Shown here: one piece after another, positions 1-6,126 of the stretch | Numbering within the stretch: position 1 is the first letter of the stretch | Layout: every line of letters begins with the position of its first letter | Assembly (NCBI GenBank): GCA_050173895.1 | Contig: JBFXKJ010000009.1 | Location: 1 to 37,655 of the forward strand | Source of the DNA: JBCFBK01 sp050173895 | Lineage (GTDB): Bacteria > Bacteroidota > Bacteroidia > Bacteroidales > Prolixibacteraceae | Reading direction: 5' to 3' | Length of the DNA stretch: 37,655 nucleotides | Program-made: the position numbers and the translations under genes | Notes under the pieces: model-generated | What the model was told of the DNA's origin: nothing | The model's database searches: none | What the model saw: only the letters and a program-made list of their open reading frames with translations

Positions 1-201
1 TCGGAAATAGTTGAGCCATCCCCGGGTAATTTCTTTGAGCTTTTGAATGCGCTCATCGAAACTCATCGGCGTGGTCTTCCGGGTGACGATTTTCAGCTTT
101 TGTTTCAGGTTTTTCCAGCTTTTGTCGCTTGCAACCAACTGGTATTTCCCTTTCTCTCCCTTTTGATACGTGGATATCTCAACAAGATCTTGAGAACAGA
201 A
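1..201 (-). pseudogene. Group II intron reverse transcriptase/maturase, C-terminal fragment
   Basis: Read on the minus strand from about 171 down to the window edge, the frame encodes a typical LtrA-family C-terminus: YQKGEKGKYQLV, then SWKNLKQKLK, then TTPMSFDERIQKLKEITRGW and LNYFR. This maturase-end signature is well conserved in group II intron proteins. The frame is closed by an in-frame TAA at 202-204, and the sequence just before the recognisable part does not look like maturase, so the reverse transcriptase and domain X are missing on this side. The fragment runs off the left edge, so its true end is outside the window. It marks the start of an accessory patch. No intron domain V/VI could be recognised here. 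Confidence 0.75.
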
Positions 202-428
202 TTACCATTAGAGGAATCACAAAGACTTGTTGACAGTATTTTTGTAGATAATAGTCAGGAAGATGATTCCGCGCAGCGGCCCGGTGACGATCTCGTGTTT
301 AATCACAGTTTCCGGTGAGCCCGCAGGTGTTACACCCCCTGGCCCTCATCGCTTGTGGTGTTTTCTTCGCCTTTCGGATGGATAAACTTCCAGAGCATCG
401 CACTGCAACTTGAACAACACTGGACAAA
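202..428. other. Unassigned remnant region before the ParD promoter
   Basis: No complete gene was found in this stretch. On the minus strand a short frame ending at the stop at 330-332 carries a CC-x2-C cluster followed by MLWKFIHPKGEEN, which has the look of the end of a zinc-ribbon protein. It has no start of its own that makes sense and is probably coding debris. Base composition changes from GC-rich (about 260-420) to AT-rich after 420, consistent with a junction. I cannot assign a family. Confidence 0.2.
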
Positions 429-460
429 TTTGTATTTGATTCAATTTTGATGTAAATTTG
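429..460 (+). promoter_or_regulatory. Bacteroidota promoter of parDE
   Basis: TTTG at 429-432 and TAAATTTG at 453-460 match the Bacteroidota -33 TTTG and -7 TAnnTTTG elements with a 20-nt spacer. The parD start codon is 16 nt beyond the -7 element. Confidence 0.7.
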
Positions 461-468
461 CATCAAAA
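445..468. promoter_or_regulatory. Palindromic operator over the parDE -7 box
   Basis: The arms TTTTGATG (445-452) and CATCAAAA (461-468) are exact reverse complements, and the centre contains the self-complementary AAATTT. The 24-bp block is a palindrome with only one mismatched pair, and it encloses the -7 element. ParD antitoxins autoregulate through ribbon-helix-helix binding to such sites, so this is the likely ParD/ParDE operator. Confidence 0.65.
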
Positions 469-476
469 CTGATAAT

Positions 477-716
477 ATGGCAAGGCAAAGTATATCTTTT
501 ACGAAACCAAATGATGAGTGGTTAAAGGCGCAATTGGATAATCAAGAGTATTCCAGTAAAAGTGAACTCATCAATGATTTAATTAGGCAAGCCAGGAAAC
601 AGCAAGCGCAGATTGACTGGATCAGGGCGAAGCTGGATCGTTCAGAGAAAAGTGGCTTTACCGAGAATACCAGGGAAGAAATTCTAAATCAATCAAAGTC
701 GCTGCTTAATGGCTAA
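477..716 (+). CDS. parD: ParD-family type II antitoxin
   Basis: This 79-aa protein fits ParD antitoxins. The N-terminal ribbon-helix-helix begins with the strand RQSISFTKPNDEWLKAQL, followed by the helices around SSKSELINDLIRQARKQQ (about residues 27-45), and the polar C-terminal tail normally wraps the toxin. It should neutralise ParE by direct binding and repress its own promoter as a dimer. The start ATG sits 16 nt after a strong -7 element and its palindromic operator. The stop overlaps the start of parE by 8 nt, so the two are translationally coupled, antitoxin first as is usual for parDE. The gene is AT-rich compared with the glycosidase genes further right, which suggests transfer. Confidence 0.85.
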   Translation: MARQSISFTKPNDEWLKAQLDNQEYSSKSELINDLIRQARKQQAQIDWIRAKLDRSEKSGFTENTREEILNQSKSLLNG

Positions 717-996
717 ATATAAGTTAAGTAATGAGGCTAAAGAAGATTTGATCAGGATTCATCATTATGGAGTTGAAAAATTTGGCCTTTCACAAGCTGA
801 TAAATATTTCAATACTTTCTTTGACTATTTTGAAATCATTGCTGAACGGCCACTCTCTTTTGAGTCAGTTGATTACATTAAGAAAGGTTACAGACGTTGC
901 GTTTGCGGGTCGGACAGCATTTACTATAGAATTAATAATGGCGTAGTTGAAATCATCGCAGTTATTGGGAGACAGGATATAACTAATATCTTATAG
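709..996 (+). CDS. parE: ParE-family type II toxin
   Basis: This 95-aa protein belongs to the RelE/ParE fold. It opens with the typical KYKLSNEAKEDLIRI strand-helix, has a central helix region (SQADKYFNTFFDYFEIIAE), then a basic GYRRCVCGSDSIYYRI strand and a C-terminal VVEIIAVIGRQD strand, the usual ParE ending. Known family members poison DNA gyrase and are neutralised by ParD. The length is normal and no internal stop is seen, so the module looks intact. It overlaps parD by 8 nt and is read from the same promoter. A RelE-like ribonuclease activity cannot be excluded from sequence alone. Confidence 0.85.
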   Translation: MAKYKLSNEAKEDLIRIHHYGVEKFGLSQADKYFNTFFDYFEIIAERPLSFESVDYIKKGYRRCVCGSDSIYYRINNGVVEIIAVIGRQDITNIL

Positions 997-1039
997 TGTC
1001 AAATTAGATACCGTTGAACGTGACCTGCAAGGTTGAAAA

Positions 1040-1540
1040 ATGCAAGCGAATATGCCTCATAATCAAGTAATAGTTAAAGATACCTGGCTGCTTGTTGAGA
1101 CATCTTCAGACACCGTGTATAATTATATTCCCGGGGAGAATAAATTAATCCCGTTTCTCGTGAAAAAACCGACCGTTGATCCTGAAGTGTTTCTTACGAT
1201 GGGGACCCTTACTGACCGCTACTATTTCTTTATAACCATGAAAAAGGAGTTTGACTTTACAAAAGGGAAAGGATTTCCGTTAACAGGTTTAATGTACGAT
1301 AAGCAGGAGGACGCTGTTTTTGAACCTGGCGTAGTCAACGGTGACTTTATAAAAGGAAAAAAAGTGGGTATGATTTCGCACCCTCTGAATAATGAATTTG
1401 CTGCCTTCCAGAATTTAGAAGCTTACCAGCTTGTTGAAGCCTATAAAAATGACGAATTGAAAGGCCAATTGAAAGAAATTGCTGCAGGACTGAATGAAGG
1501 ATCAAATCCGGTGATTATGATGATGAAGTATAAGAAATAA
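1040..1540 (+). pseudogene. 6-bladed beta-propeller protein, C-terminal remnant
   Basis: The 166-residue frame matches the end of the 6-bladed beta-propeller proteins common in Bacteroidota. It shows a blade strand around WLLVETSSDTVYNYIPGEN, a YYFFITMKKEF blade, and the family's usual ending, in which a helix is followed by NEGSNPVIMMMKYKK. Full-length members are roughly 350-400 residues with a lipoprotein signal. Here there is no signal peptide, an in-frame stop lies two codons before the ATG, and the upstream blades are absent. The likely reading is a gene cut by insertion of the parDE segment. Function of the family is not established; it may bind surface ligands. Confidence 0.6.
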
Positions 1541-1601
1541 AGCCCGAACTGCTAATAAACAGTGCATATTGTACGATACCGAATAAAGAAAATCGACTTT
1601 T

Positions 1602-1685
1602 ATGGAAACCAAAAAACGCAAATTTCAATATCTAATAGTATTGACAGTCATATGGGCTGCTGGTGACTTAATATTTTTTTCATAG
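1602..1685 (+). pseudogene. Short orphan signal-anchor-like peptide, possible 5' gene remnant
   Basis: A 27-codon frame encodes a basic start (METKKRK), a hydrophobic stretch (YLIVLTVIWAAGDLIFF) and then a stop. It resembles the first residues of an exported or membrane protein whose remainder is lost. It lies between the propeller remnant and the higBA promoter, and no function can be given. Confidence 0.25.
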
Positions 1686-1720
1686 CAGACTCAGATAGAG
1701 GAATAAATAAGATATCCCAA

Positions 1721-1752
1721 TTTGGTAAATCGGAATGATTTTTGTAAGTTTG
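1721..1752 (+). promoter_or_regulatory. Bacteroidota promoter of higBA
   Basis: TTTG at 1721-1724 and TAAGTTTG at 1745-1752 match the -33/-7 consensus with a 20-nt spacer. Only 4 nt separate the -7 box from the higB start codon, so transcription probably begins at or beside the ATG, giving a leaderless or nearly leaderless mRNA. Confidence 0.7.
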
Positions 1753-1756
1753 TTAT

Positions 1757-2056
1757 ATGAGAATCATTGCATTTAGAACTCTTAAGGAGTTTTTTGAAAA
1801 ACCAAAATATTCCGATTCCGAAGTCTCATTGAGAGCCTGGTATCACGATGCTAAAATAGCCGAATGGAAAAATTCAAATGAGCTGAAGAAACAATATAAA
1901 AATGCAAGCATTATCGGAGACGAAAGAGTGGTATTCAACATTAAAGGCAATGATTACAGATTAGTAGTCGCGATTGATTATGAGTTTCAGGTGATTTTTA
2001 TAAGATTCATTGGTACTCATAAACAATATGACAAAATAGATGCTAAAACGATTTGA
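1757..2056 (+). CDS. higB: HigB-family type II toxin (mRNA interferase)
   Basis: The 99-aa protein matches the HigB toxin family with the RelE-like fold. It begins MRIIAFRTLKEFFEK, contains the conserved Trp-Lys segment AEWKNSNELKKQYKNAS, the VVFNIKGNDYRLVVAIDYE sheet (about residues 53-71), and ends FIRFIGTHKQYDKIDA, the hallmark C-terminal HxxYDxID ending. Relatives cleave mRNA on the ribosome. The toxin gene precedes the antitoxin, as is normal for higBA. higA starts 2 nt after the stop. The start codon is chosen because it follows the -7 promoter element directly and no upstream start fits. Confidence 0.88.
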   Translation: MRIIAFRTLKEFFEKPKYSDSEVSLRAWYHDAKIAEWKNSNELKKQYKNASIIGDERVVFNIKGNDYRLVVAIDYEFQVIFIRFIGTHKQYDKIDAKTI

Positions 2057-2058
2057 TT

Positions 2059-2409
2059 ATGAATATTCGACCAATTAAAACGGAGAAAGATTATAATTCT
2101 GCAATAAGCAGAATTGAGGAGTTATGGGGTTCAAAAAGGGATACTCAGGAAGGAGACGAACTTGATATCTTAGTGACATTAGTTGAATCATATGAAATGA
2201 AACATTACCCGATTGCACCACCAGATCCGATTGATGCAATAAAATTTCGTATGGAACAAATGGGTATGACAAGAGCTGACATGGTTCCCTATCTGGGTAG
2301 TCAAAGTAGGGTTAGCGAGATACTTAACAGAAAGAGAACTCTTACTTTAGGCATGATTAAGTCCCTATATAAAGGATTAAAAATACCACTTGAGATACTT
2401 TTAACCTGA
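2059..2409 (+). CDS. higA: HigA-family antitoxin with HTH domain
   Basis: This antitoxin has an N-terminal part typical of HigA partners (IRPIKTEKDYNSAISRIEEL, then a GDELDILVTLVESYE helix) and a C-terminal XRE-type helix-turn-helix (MTRADMVPYLGSQSRVSEIL and NRKRTLTLGMIKSLYKGL). The HTH should bind the higBA promoter for autorepression while the N-terminal part binds HigB. The ATG at 2059 is preferred over a TTG two codons earlier. It starts 2 nt after higB and is read from the same promoter. Length is normal and the module looks functional. Confidence 0.87.
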   Translation: MNIRPIKTEKDYNSAISRIEELWGSKRDTQEGDELDILVTLVESYEMKHYPIAPPDPIDAIKFRMEQMGMTRADMVPYLGSQSRVSEILNRKRTLTLGMIKSLYKGLKIPLEILLT

Positions 2410-2443
2410 TTTGATTATAGCATAACTACGGCAGGCTGCCCGG

Positions 2444-2693
2444 CAAGCGCTTTGGTCAGCAGACAATGACCAACAAATAAGGCGTGGTTTCTTTGAGCAT
2501 AATCCGCAGAGAGGAAACAGTGCGGTAAACCTGTTTTTTTGCGGAATCGGGTTTCATGCCCAGCATTTCCCCGATTTCCTGATAGCTGAGATCGCCGTAA
2601 AACTTCAGGTAAATGATCTCCCGGGCCTGCGGACTCAGCTCTTCCAGGGATTTCAAAATGAGATCGATCTTCTCCTGCTCAATTATTTCTGAT
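2444..2693. repeat. Direct repeat, left copy (3' end of the sigma gene)
   Basis: This block repeats 3632-3881 in the same orientation, offset 1188 bp. By hand count there are about 14 differences in 250 bp. The middle part (about 2518-2635) is identical in both copies, while the ends are diverged. The two copies flank the nucleotidyltransferase/HEPN pair. Confidence 0.85.
2456..2692 (-). pseudogene. ECF sigma factor, C-terminal fragment (sigma region 4)
   Basis: The minus-strand frame encodes only sigma region 4: LKSLEELSPQAREIIYLKFY, then the helix-turn-helix DLSYQEIGEMLGMKPDSAKK and the tail QVYRTVSSLRIMLKETTPYL-LVIVC. It is almost the same as the end of the intact sigma gene at 3644-4228. 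Region 2 is missing; homology stops at about 2693, immediately before a hairpin. Of ten changed codons I count seven as synonymous and three as changed (E/D, I/L, I/T). That pattern suggests the fragment was once part of a working paralogue rather than a recent partial copy. Confidence 0.8.
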
Positions 2694-2695
2694 CA

Positions 2696-2720
2696 ATTTC
2701 CGTCCGGCAGGACGGGAAAT
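2696..2720. repeat. Imperfect hairpin at the break of the sigma fragment
   Basis: ATTTCCGTCC (2696-2705), loop GGCA, then GGACGGGAAAT (2710-2720) form a 10-bp stem with one bulged G. It sits right where the duplicated sigma sequence ends. It has no T-run, so it is not a clear terminator; it may be a REP-like palindrome. Confidence 0.5.
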
Positions 2721-2792
2721 CGCTCCACAATCCCTTACTTGCATTATATTCAACCGTTATCCATAATTGCGTTTTCCGAAATTCGAAAGGTT

Positions 2793-2823
2793 ATTGAAAA
2801 AAGTTGCTTTTTGATTATATTTG
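2793..2823 (+). promoter_or_regulatory. Promoter of the nucleotidyltransferase/HEPN pair
   Basis: TATATTTG at 2816-2823 matches the -7 TAnnTTTG element. ATTG at 2793-2796, 19 nt upstream, is one base from the -33 TTTG. The ATG at 2828 is 4 nt after the -7 box, the same spacing as in higBA. Confidence 0.55.
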
Positions 2824-2827
2824 GAGT

Positions 2828-3148
2828 ATGAAAACCGCTGATTCGAAAATATTAAATCAGATTAAGAAAATTGTCAAAGACAAAGAACCTTTGGCAAAGA
2901 TTTATCTTTACGGCTCACGCTCTCGTGGATCGGCAAGAGATGATTCCGACTGGGATTTGCTAATTTTACTCAATAAAGACATCATTTCATCAGAGGTTGA
3001 GAGAGAAATCACATACCCATTATATGACCTTGAGTTCGACACGGGAGAAGTAATTAGTCCAATGATTTATAGTGAAAAAGAATGGAATACAAAATATAAA
3101 GTTACACCTTTCTATCAAAATGTAATGAGGGAGGGTATACTTTTATGA
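2828..3148 (+). CDS. MNT-type nucleotidyltransferase antitoxin (MntA-like)
   Basis: This minimal nucleotidyltransferase carries the exact GSx10DxD active-site motif: GSRSRGSARDDSDWD, with the two metal-binding aspartates in SDWDLLILL (about residues 39-47). The protein is about 106 aa from the chosen ATG; an in-frame TTG eight codons earlier would overlap the -7 promoter box, so the ATG at 2828 is preferred. In characterised MntA/HepT systems such an enzyme AMPylates the HEPN toxin and silences it. It overlaps the HEPN gene by 4 bp (ATGA), so the two are coupled. The gene is AT-rich and sits between the two copies of the sigma 3' end. Assignment to the domain family is firm; the AMPylation role is inferred from relatives. 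Confidence 0.85.
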   Translation: MKTADSKILNQIKKIVKDKEPLAKIYLYGSRSRGSARDDSDWDLLILLNKDIISSEVEREITYPLYDLEFDTGEVISPMIYSEKEWNTKYKVTPFYQNVMREGILL

Positions 3149-3537
3149 CAGAGTATAGGACGGAAGATTACGTAAGATATCGGATTGGGAGGGCAAAAGA
3201 CACCATTCAAGAAGTTCAGACGCACATCGAAAACAAATATTGGAACACAGCTATTAACAGGATGTATTACGCTTGTTTCTATGCTGTAAGTGCGTTATTG
3301 GCCAAAAACAAAATAGATGTTTCGAGCCATGCAGGGGTTCGCCAGAAATTTGGGGAACATTTTGTCAAACCGGGGAAGATTGACCGGGATTTGGCCAGAC
3401 ATTTCACAGAACTATCCGAGAAAAGACACAAAGGAGATTATAACGATTTCCACGATTACGATGAAGAAACGGTTCGAAGATTATATCCTGTATCTCAGGT
3501 GTTTATTAAGTACATAGAAAGGATTCTGGACAATTAA
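3145..3537 (+). CDS. HEPN-domain toxin partner (HepT-like)
   Basis: This 130-aa helical protein fits the PF05168-type HEPN domain. It shows YRIGRAKDTIQEVQTHIENK, the conserved NRMYYACFYAVSALLAKN helix (about residues 33-50), SSHAGVRQKFGEHFV and the end motif EKRHKGDYNDF. HEPN proteins of this sort act as RNA-targeting toxins next to nucleotidyltransferases. The motif here is R-x4-Y within RHKGDY; the classical Rx4-6H of HepT ribonucleases is not seen as such, since the next histidine lies nine residues after the arginine. Therefore RNase activity is less certain than the domain call. It is coupled to the preceding gene by an ATGA overlap. Length is normal for the family. Confidence 0.82.
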   Translation: MTEYRTEDYVRYRIGRAKDTIQEVQTHIENKYWNTAINRMYYACFYAVSALLAKNKIDVSSHAGVRQKFGEHFVKPGKIDRDLARHFTELSEKRHKGDYNDFHDYDEETVRRLYPVSQVFIKYIERILDN

Positions 3538-3631
3538 CAACTGTGAGTGATCGAATATAGCCAGCCCCGCTGGAGTTATGGAAATCGAATTTCAGAAAAT
3601 AAATACGCCGTAGCCGTATAGACTGCCGCCG

Positions 3632-3881
3632 GAAGCGCTTCGGTCAGCAGACAATGACCAGCAAATAAGGTGTGGTATCTTTGAGCATCAGCCGCAGGGA
3701 GGAAACAGTGCGGTAAACCTGTTTTTTTGCGGAATCGGGTTTCATGCCCAGCATTTCCCCGATTTCCTGATAGCTGAGATCGCCGTAAAACTTCAGGTAA
3801 ATGATCTCCCGGGCCTGCGGACTGAGCTCCTCCAGGGATTTCAAAATGAGATCGATCTTTTCCTGTTCAATCGTTTCTGAT
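3632..3881. repeat. Direct repeat, right copy (within intact sigma gene)
   Basis: Right copy of the 250-bp repeat at 2444-2693, containing the stop codon and region 4 of the intact sigma gene. See the left copy for the comparison. Confidence 0.85.
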
Positions 3882-4228
3882 TCGTCCGTTTCGACGACAA
3901 ACTGCAGACGAAAGCCGTCATCGTTCTGCTTCCTGAAAATTCGCTTTTCTTTCCTCATCTTTCCGTAGAGGGTCAGTTTCAAAGCCCTCAGCAAATAAAA
4001 CTCGAGGTGATCGGTGTCTGACAAATGCGCTTTTTGGGTGTACAGGGCGAGAAAAAGTTCCTGAATACTGTCTTCAACCAATTCGGTGTCGGCAGTCAGT
4101 TTACAGCCATACTGGTACATGCGGTCGAAAAAATGATCATAGATCCGTTGAAAGGATCCCATATCCCCGCTTTTAAAGCTGGCCCATTCCCGAAACCAAT
4201 ACGCACTATCTCTGGTTATTTGCGTCAT
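3644..4228 (-). CDS. ECF-type RNA polymerase sigma factor
   Basis: The protein is about 194 aa from the second ATG (MTQITRDSAY); an ATG two codons earlier is also possible. Region 2 spans FQRIYDHFFDRMYQYGCKL to DSIQELFLALYTQ (about 28-75), and region 4 with the helix-turn-helix (SYQEIGEMLGMKPDSAKKQV) occupies the last 60 residues. The hydrophobic C-terminal tail TPYLLVIVC is typical of Bacteroidota ECF factors. In this phylum such factors usually precede a FecR anti-sigma gene and a SusC/SusD pair. Here nothing of the kind follows: the downstream side holds the toxin-antitoxin patch. The factor is thus an orphan in this window. Whether it acts on the upstream glycosidase genes is unknown. Confidence 0.85.
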   Translation of the reverse strand: MTQITRDSAYWFREWASFKSGDMGSFQRIYDHFFDRMYQYGCKLTADTELVEDSIQELFLALYTQKAHLSDTDHLEFYLLRALKLTLYGKMRKEKRIFRKQNDDGFRLQFVVETDESETIEQEKIDLILKSLEELSPQAREIIYLKFYGDLSYQEIGEMLGMKPDSAKKQVYRTVSSLRLMLKDTTPYLLVIVC

Positions 4229-4317
4229 GTACACCTCCGGCTATAAATCAGGGATTGACCCTAAAGATAAGGAACATTTCAGAACTTTTGACCACAATGA
4301 GTTTCATGGATCCATCC

Positions 4318-5415
4318 TTATTTGTCAGGCCATTTTTCGTCCTTTATCCGGCTAAGTTTCAGCTTCCGGGGATCGACTTTGACATATTTCATCCGTTCCC
4401 GGCGCCAGGTGTAGATGATATGCACCATGCCATCGGCTGAGCAGATCACTGCCGGATAGGAATACTGGCTGATACTGGAATCTTCCAAAACAAGGGCGGC
4501 ATACCACTTTTTCCCGTCCCTCGACACGGCAACATTCAGGGGTGTGCGGGCGCCTTTCGCTTCGCCCTCCGGCGGTTTCACATGATTGTACACCACCAGT
4601 TGCCTGCCATCGGCCAACGTGACGGCATCGGTCCCGGAATTATTATTCGGAAGCCCGCTCGCTGCAGGAGCCGACCAACTGCGGCCATTGTCGTCCGACC
4701 ATGAACTGACCAGCACGCGGTTCCGGCTGCGGCACAGCAGTTGCAGCCGTCCACCGGGATAAGTCAGCACGCTGGGCTGGATTACCGGCCAGACCGACGG
4801 GTCATTGACCGGGCCGGTTTTCTGCCAGCTTTTTCCGAAATCGGACGTGATCTCCAGATGAACCTTCCAGCCCCCCTCCCCTTCCGTGCTCGAAGGACAG
4901 ATCAGGCGGCCGTCACCCAACAGAACAGGCTTATTCTTAACAGGTCCTATGTATCCGTCGGGAAGCCGTTCCGCTTCACTCCATGTTTGTCCGCTATCGC
5001 CCGAACGTTTCATCATCCCCCACCACCCGGAGGGTTTGGGTCCTACCTTGTAAAACAGGATCAGCTCTCCTCCGGGAACCTGATACAGGACCGGGTTCCA
5101 GGTCGGATACCGCAGGGTATCGTTCACCACGCCATTGGCCACTTCAACCGATTTTGTCCACTTCCCGTCTACCAGCCGGCTGAACCGGATCGTCACATCA
5201 GGGTGCCGCTCACGGGTTCCGCCAAACCAGGCAGCAACCAGGCCTTCAGGTGTTTCAGCAAGCGTGCCGGCGTGGCACGAGGGGTAAACATCCTTTTCAT
5301 ACAAAAACTGCTCTTCGACAATCCCCTTTTTCCAGCGGTTTTGCTGAGACCATCCGGTCCACACCAACATCATGGCCGCCAGCAACACCATCCACTTCTT
5401 CCAGTCCATATTCAA
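4318..5415 (-). CDS. Secreted sialidase-fold (BNR_2) beta-propeller enzyme
   Basis: The 365-aa protein has a signal peptide (KKWMVLLAAMMLVWTGWSQQ) and a six-bladed propeller with several Asp-boxes: SGDSGQTWSEA (about 138), TSDFGKSWQKT (about 190), SDDNGRSWSAP (about 240) and SRDGKKWYAA (about 295). The family signature AWFGGTRERHPDVTIRFSR appears near residue 65, and YSYPAVICSADGMVHIIYTW near the end. I do not see the FRIP arginine motif of true sialidases. Related proteins are frequent in rhamnose-rich glycan loci but poorly characterised; sialidase-fold GH33 enzymes are also reported to release Kdo/Dha-type sugars from rhamnogalacturonan-II. It is the last glycan gene of the run, 4 nt after the DUF3826 gene. 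Substrate is open. Confidence 0.75.
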   Translation of the reverse strand: MNMDWKKWMVLLAAMMLVWTGWSQQNRWKKGIVEEQFLYEKDVYPSCHAGTLAETPEGLVAAWFGGTRERHPDVTIRFSRLVDGKWTKSVEVANGVVNDTLRYPTWNPVLYQVPGGELILFYKVGPKPSGWWGMMKRSGDSGQTWSEAERLPDGYIGPVKNKPVLLGDGRLICPSSTEGEGGWKVHLEITSDFGKSWQKTGPVNDPSVWPVIQPSVLTYPGGRLQLLCRSRNRVLVSSWSDDNGRSWSAPAASGLPNNNSGTDAVTLADGRQLVVYNHVKPPEGEAKGARTPLNVAVSRDGKKWYAALVLEDSSISQYSYPAVICSADGMVHIIYTWRRERMKYVKVDPRKLKLSRIKDEKWPDK

Positions 5416-5419
5416 TCTG

Positions 5420-6085
5420 CTATTTTTTTTCTTTCTGCGCTTTCAGGTAATCCACATAGGCCTTGTACAGGGCTTTCCAGTTCCGGCCCCTGCTGTTCAG
5501 GTACTGCTCCGATTTGGTCTTGTAGATTTCAAAAATCGCCGATATCTGCTTCATGCTTTTATAATCGACCGCCATTTCACGTGCTTCCTTTAAAAATTCC
5601 AGGATGGTGGCCTCCTCTTCGGCAGTCAGATCCGGAACGATGGCATGATAACCTTTCATGGTAAAGGCCACCTTTCCTACGGTGTACTTGTCCAGAATGG
5701 CTTCAACCTGCTCTTCTGTCAGCTCGGCTCTCAGTCCTGCCATCAATGCCTGGTGCACTGAATCAGGCATGGCCGAGTCGGCGATGATCTGCCGGTCCAG
5801 TTCGGTCAGCCGGTTTCCGGTAACCGGATTGATCCCTTCCGGTACTGTCGACGCCGGATGGGCGTTGTGCCAGTCGCGCACGGCAGTCAGATGATGCGCC
5901 ACCACCGCCGTTACCCGGGCCTCCTTCTCCGGATCACCTAAGCCGAGTGTGCTGACCCATTCGGCAGCTTTCTTCTCCTGATCCGACTTTTCTGTAACCT
6001 CAGGATTCCCTTTTTCCTGTGCGTTGACCCCTGAGGAAATCAGCACCAGCGCCAACACAAGCTTCGCAAAATAAGTTCTTTTCAT
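5420..6085 (-). CDS. Secreted DUF3826 protein
   Basis: The 221-aa protein has an N-terminal signal peptide (TYFAKLVLALVLISSGVNAQ). The rest is alpha-helical and charged: EKKAAEWVSTLGLGDPEKEA, a VVAHHLTAVRDWHN segment (about 64-76), a TEEQVEAILDKYTVGKVAFT segment and MKGYHAIVPDLTAEEEATIL (about 140-165). This pattern matches DUF3826, a Bacteroidota family often found beside pectin or rhamnogalacturonan enzymes; its function is unknown. It lies 41 nt after the (alpha/alpha)6 hydrolase and 4 nt before the sialidase-fold gene, so it should be periplasmic or outer-membrane facing and co-expressed with them. No catalytic motif is evident. Confidence 0.75.
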   Translation of the reverse strand: MKRTYFAKLVLALVLISSGVNAQEKGNPEVTEKSDQEKKAAEWVSTLGLGDPEKEARVTAVVAHHLTAVRDWHNAHPASTVPEGINPVTGNRLTELDRQIIADSAMPDSVHQALMAGLRAELTEEQVEAILDKYTVGKVAFTMKGYHAIVPDLTAEEEATILEFLKEAREMAVDYKSMKQISAIFEIYKTKSEQYLNSRGRNWKALYKAYVDYLKAQKEKK

Positions 6086-6126
6086 GATCGTTATCTTTTT
6101 TATTTCAGTTTCCTACTCCTGCACGC

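Noticed and set aside
43..318. 91-codon plus-strand frame at the left end
   Set aside because: It lies opposite the maturase fragment, whose minus-strand protein signature is clear; the plus-strand protein resembles nothing.
2075..2272. 65-codon minus-strand frame inside higA
   Set aside because: It overlaps the HTH antitoxin gene and has no recognisable features.
2696..2720. Terminator for higBA
   Set aside because: The hairpin lacks a T-run and is nearly 300 bp beyond higA, after the sigma fragment.
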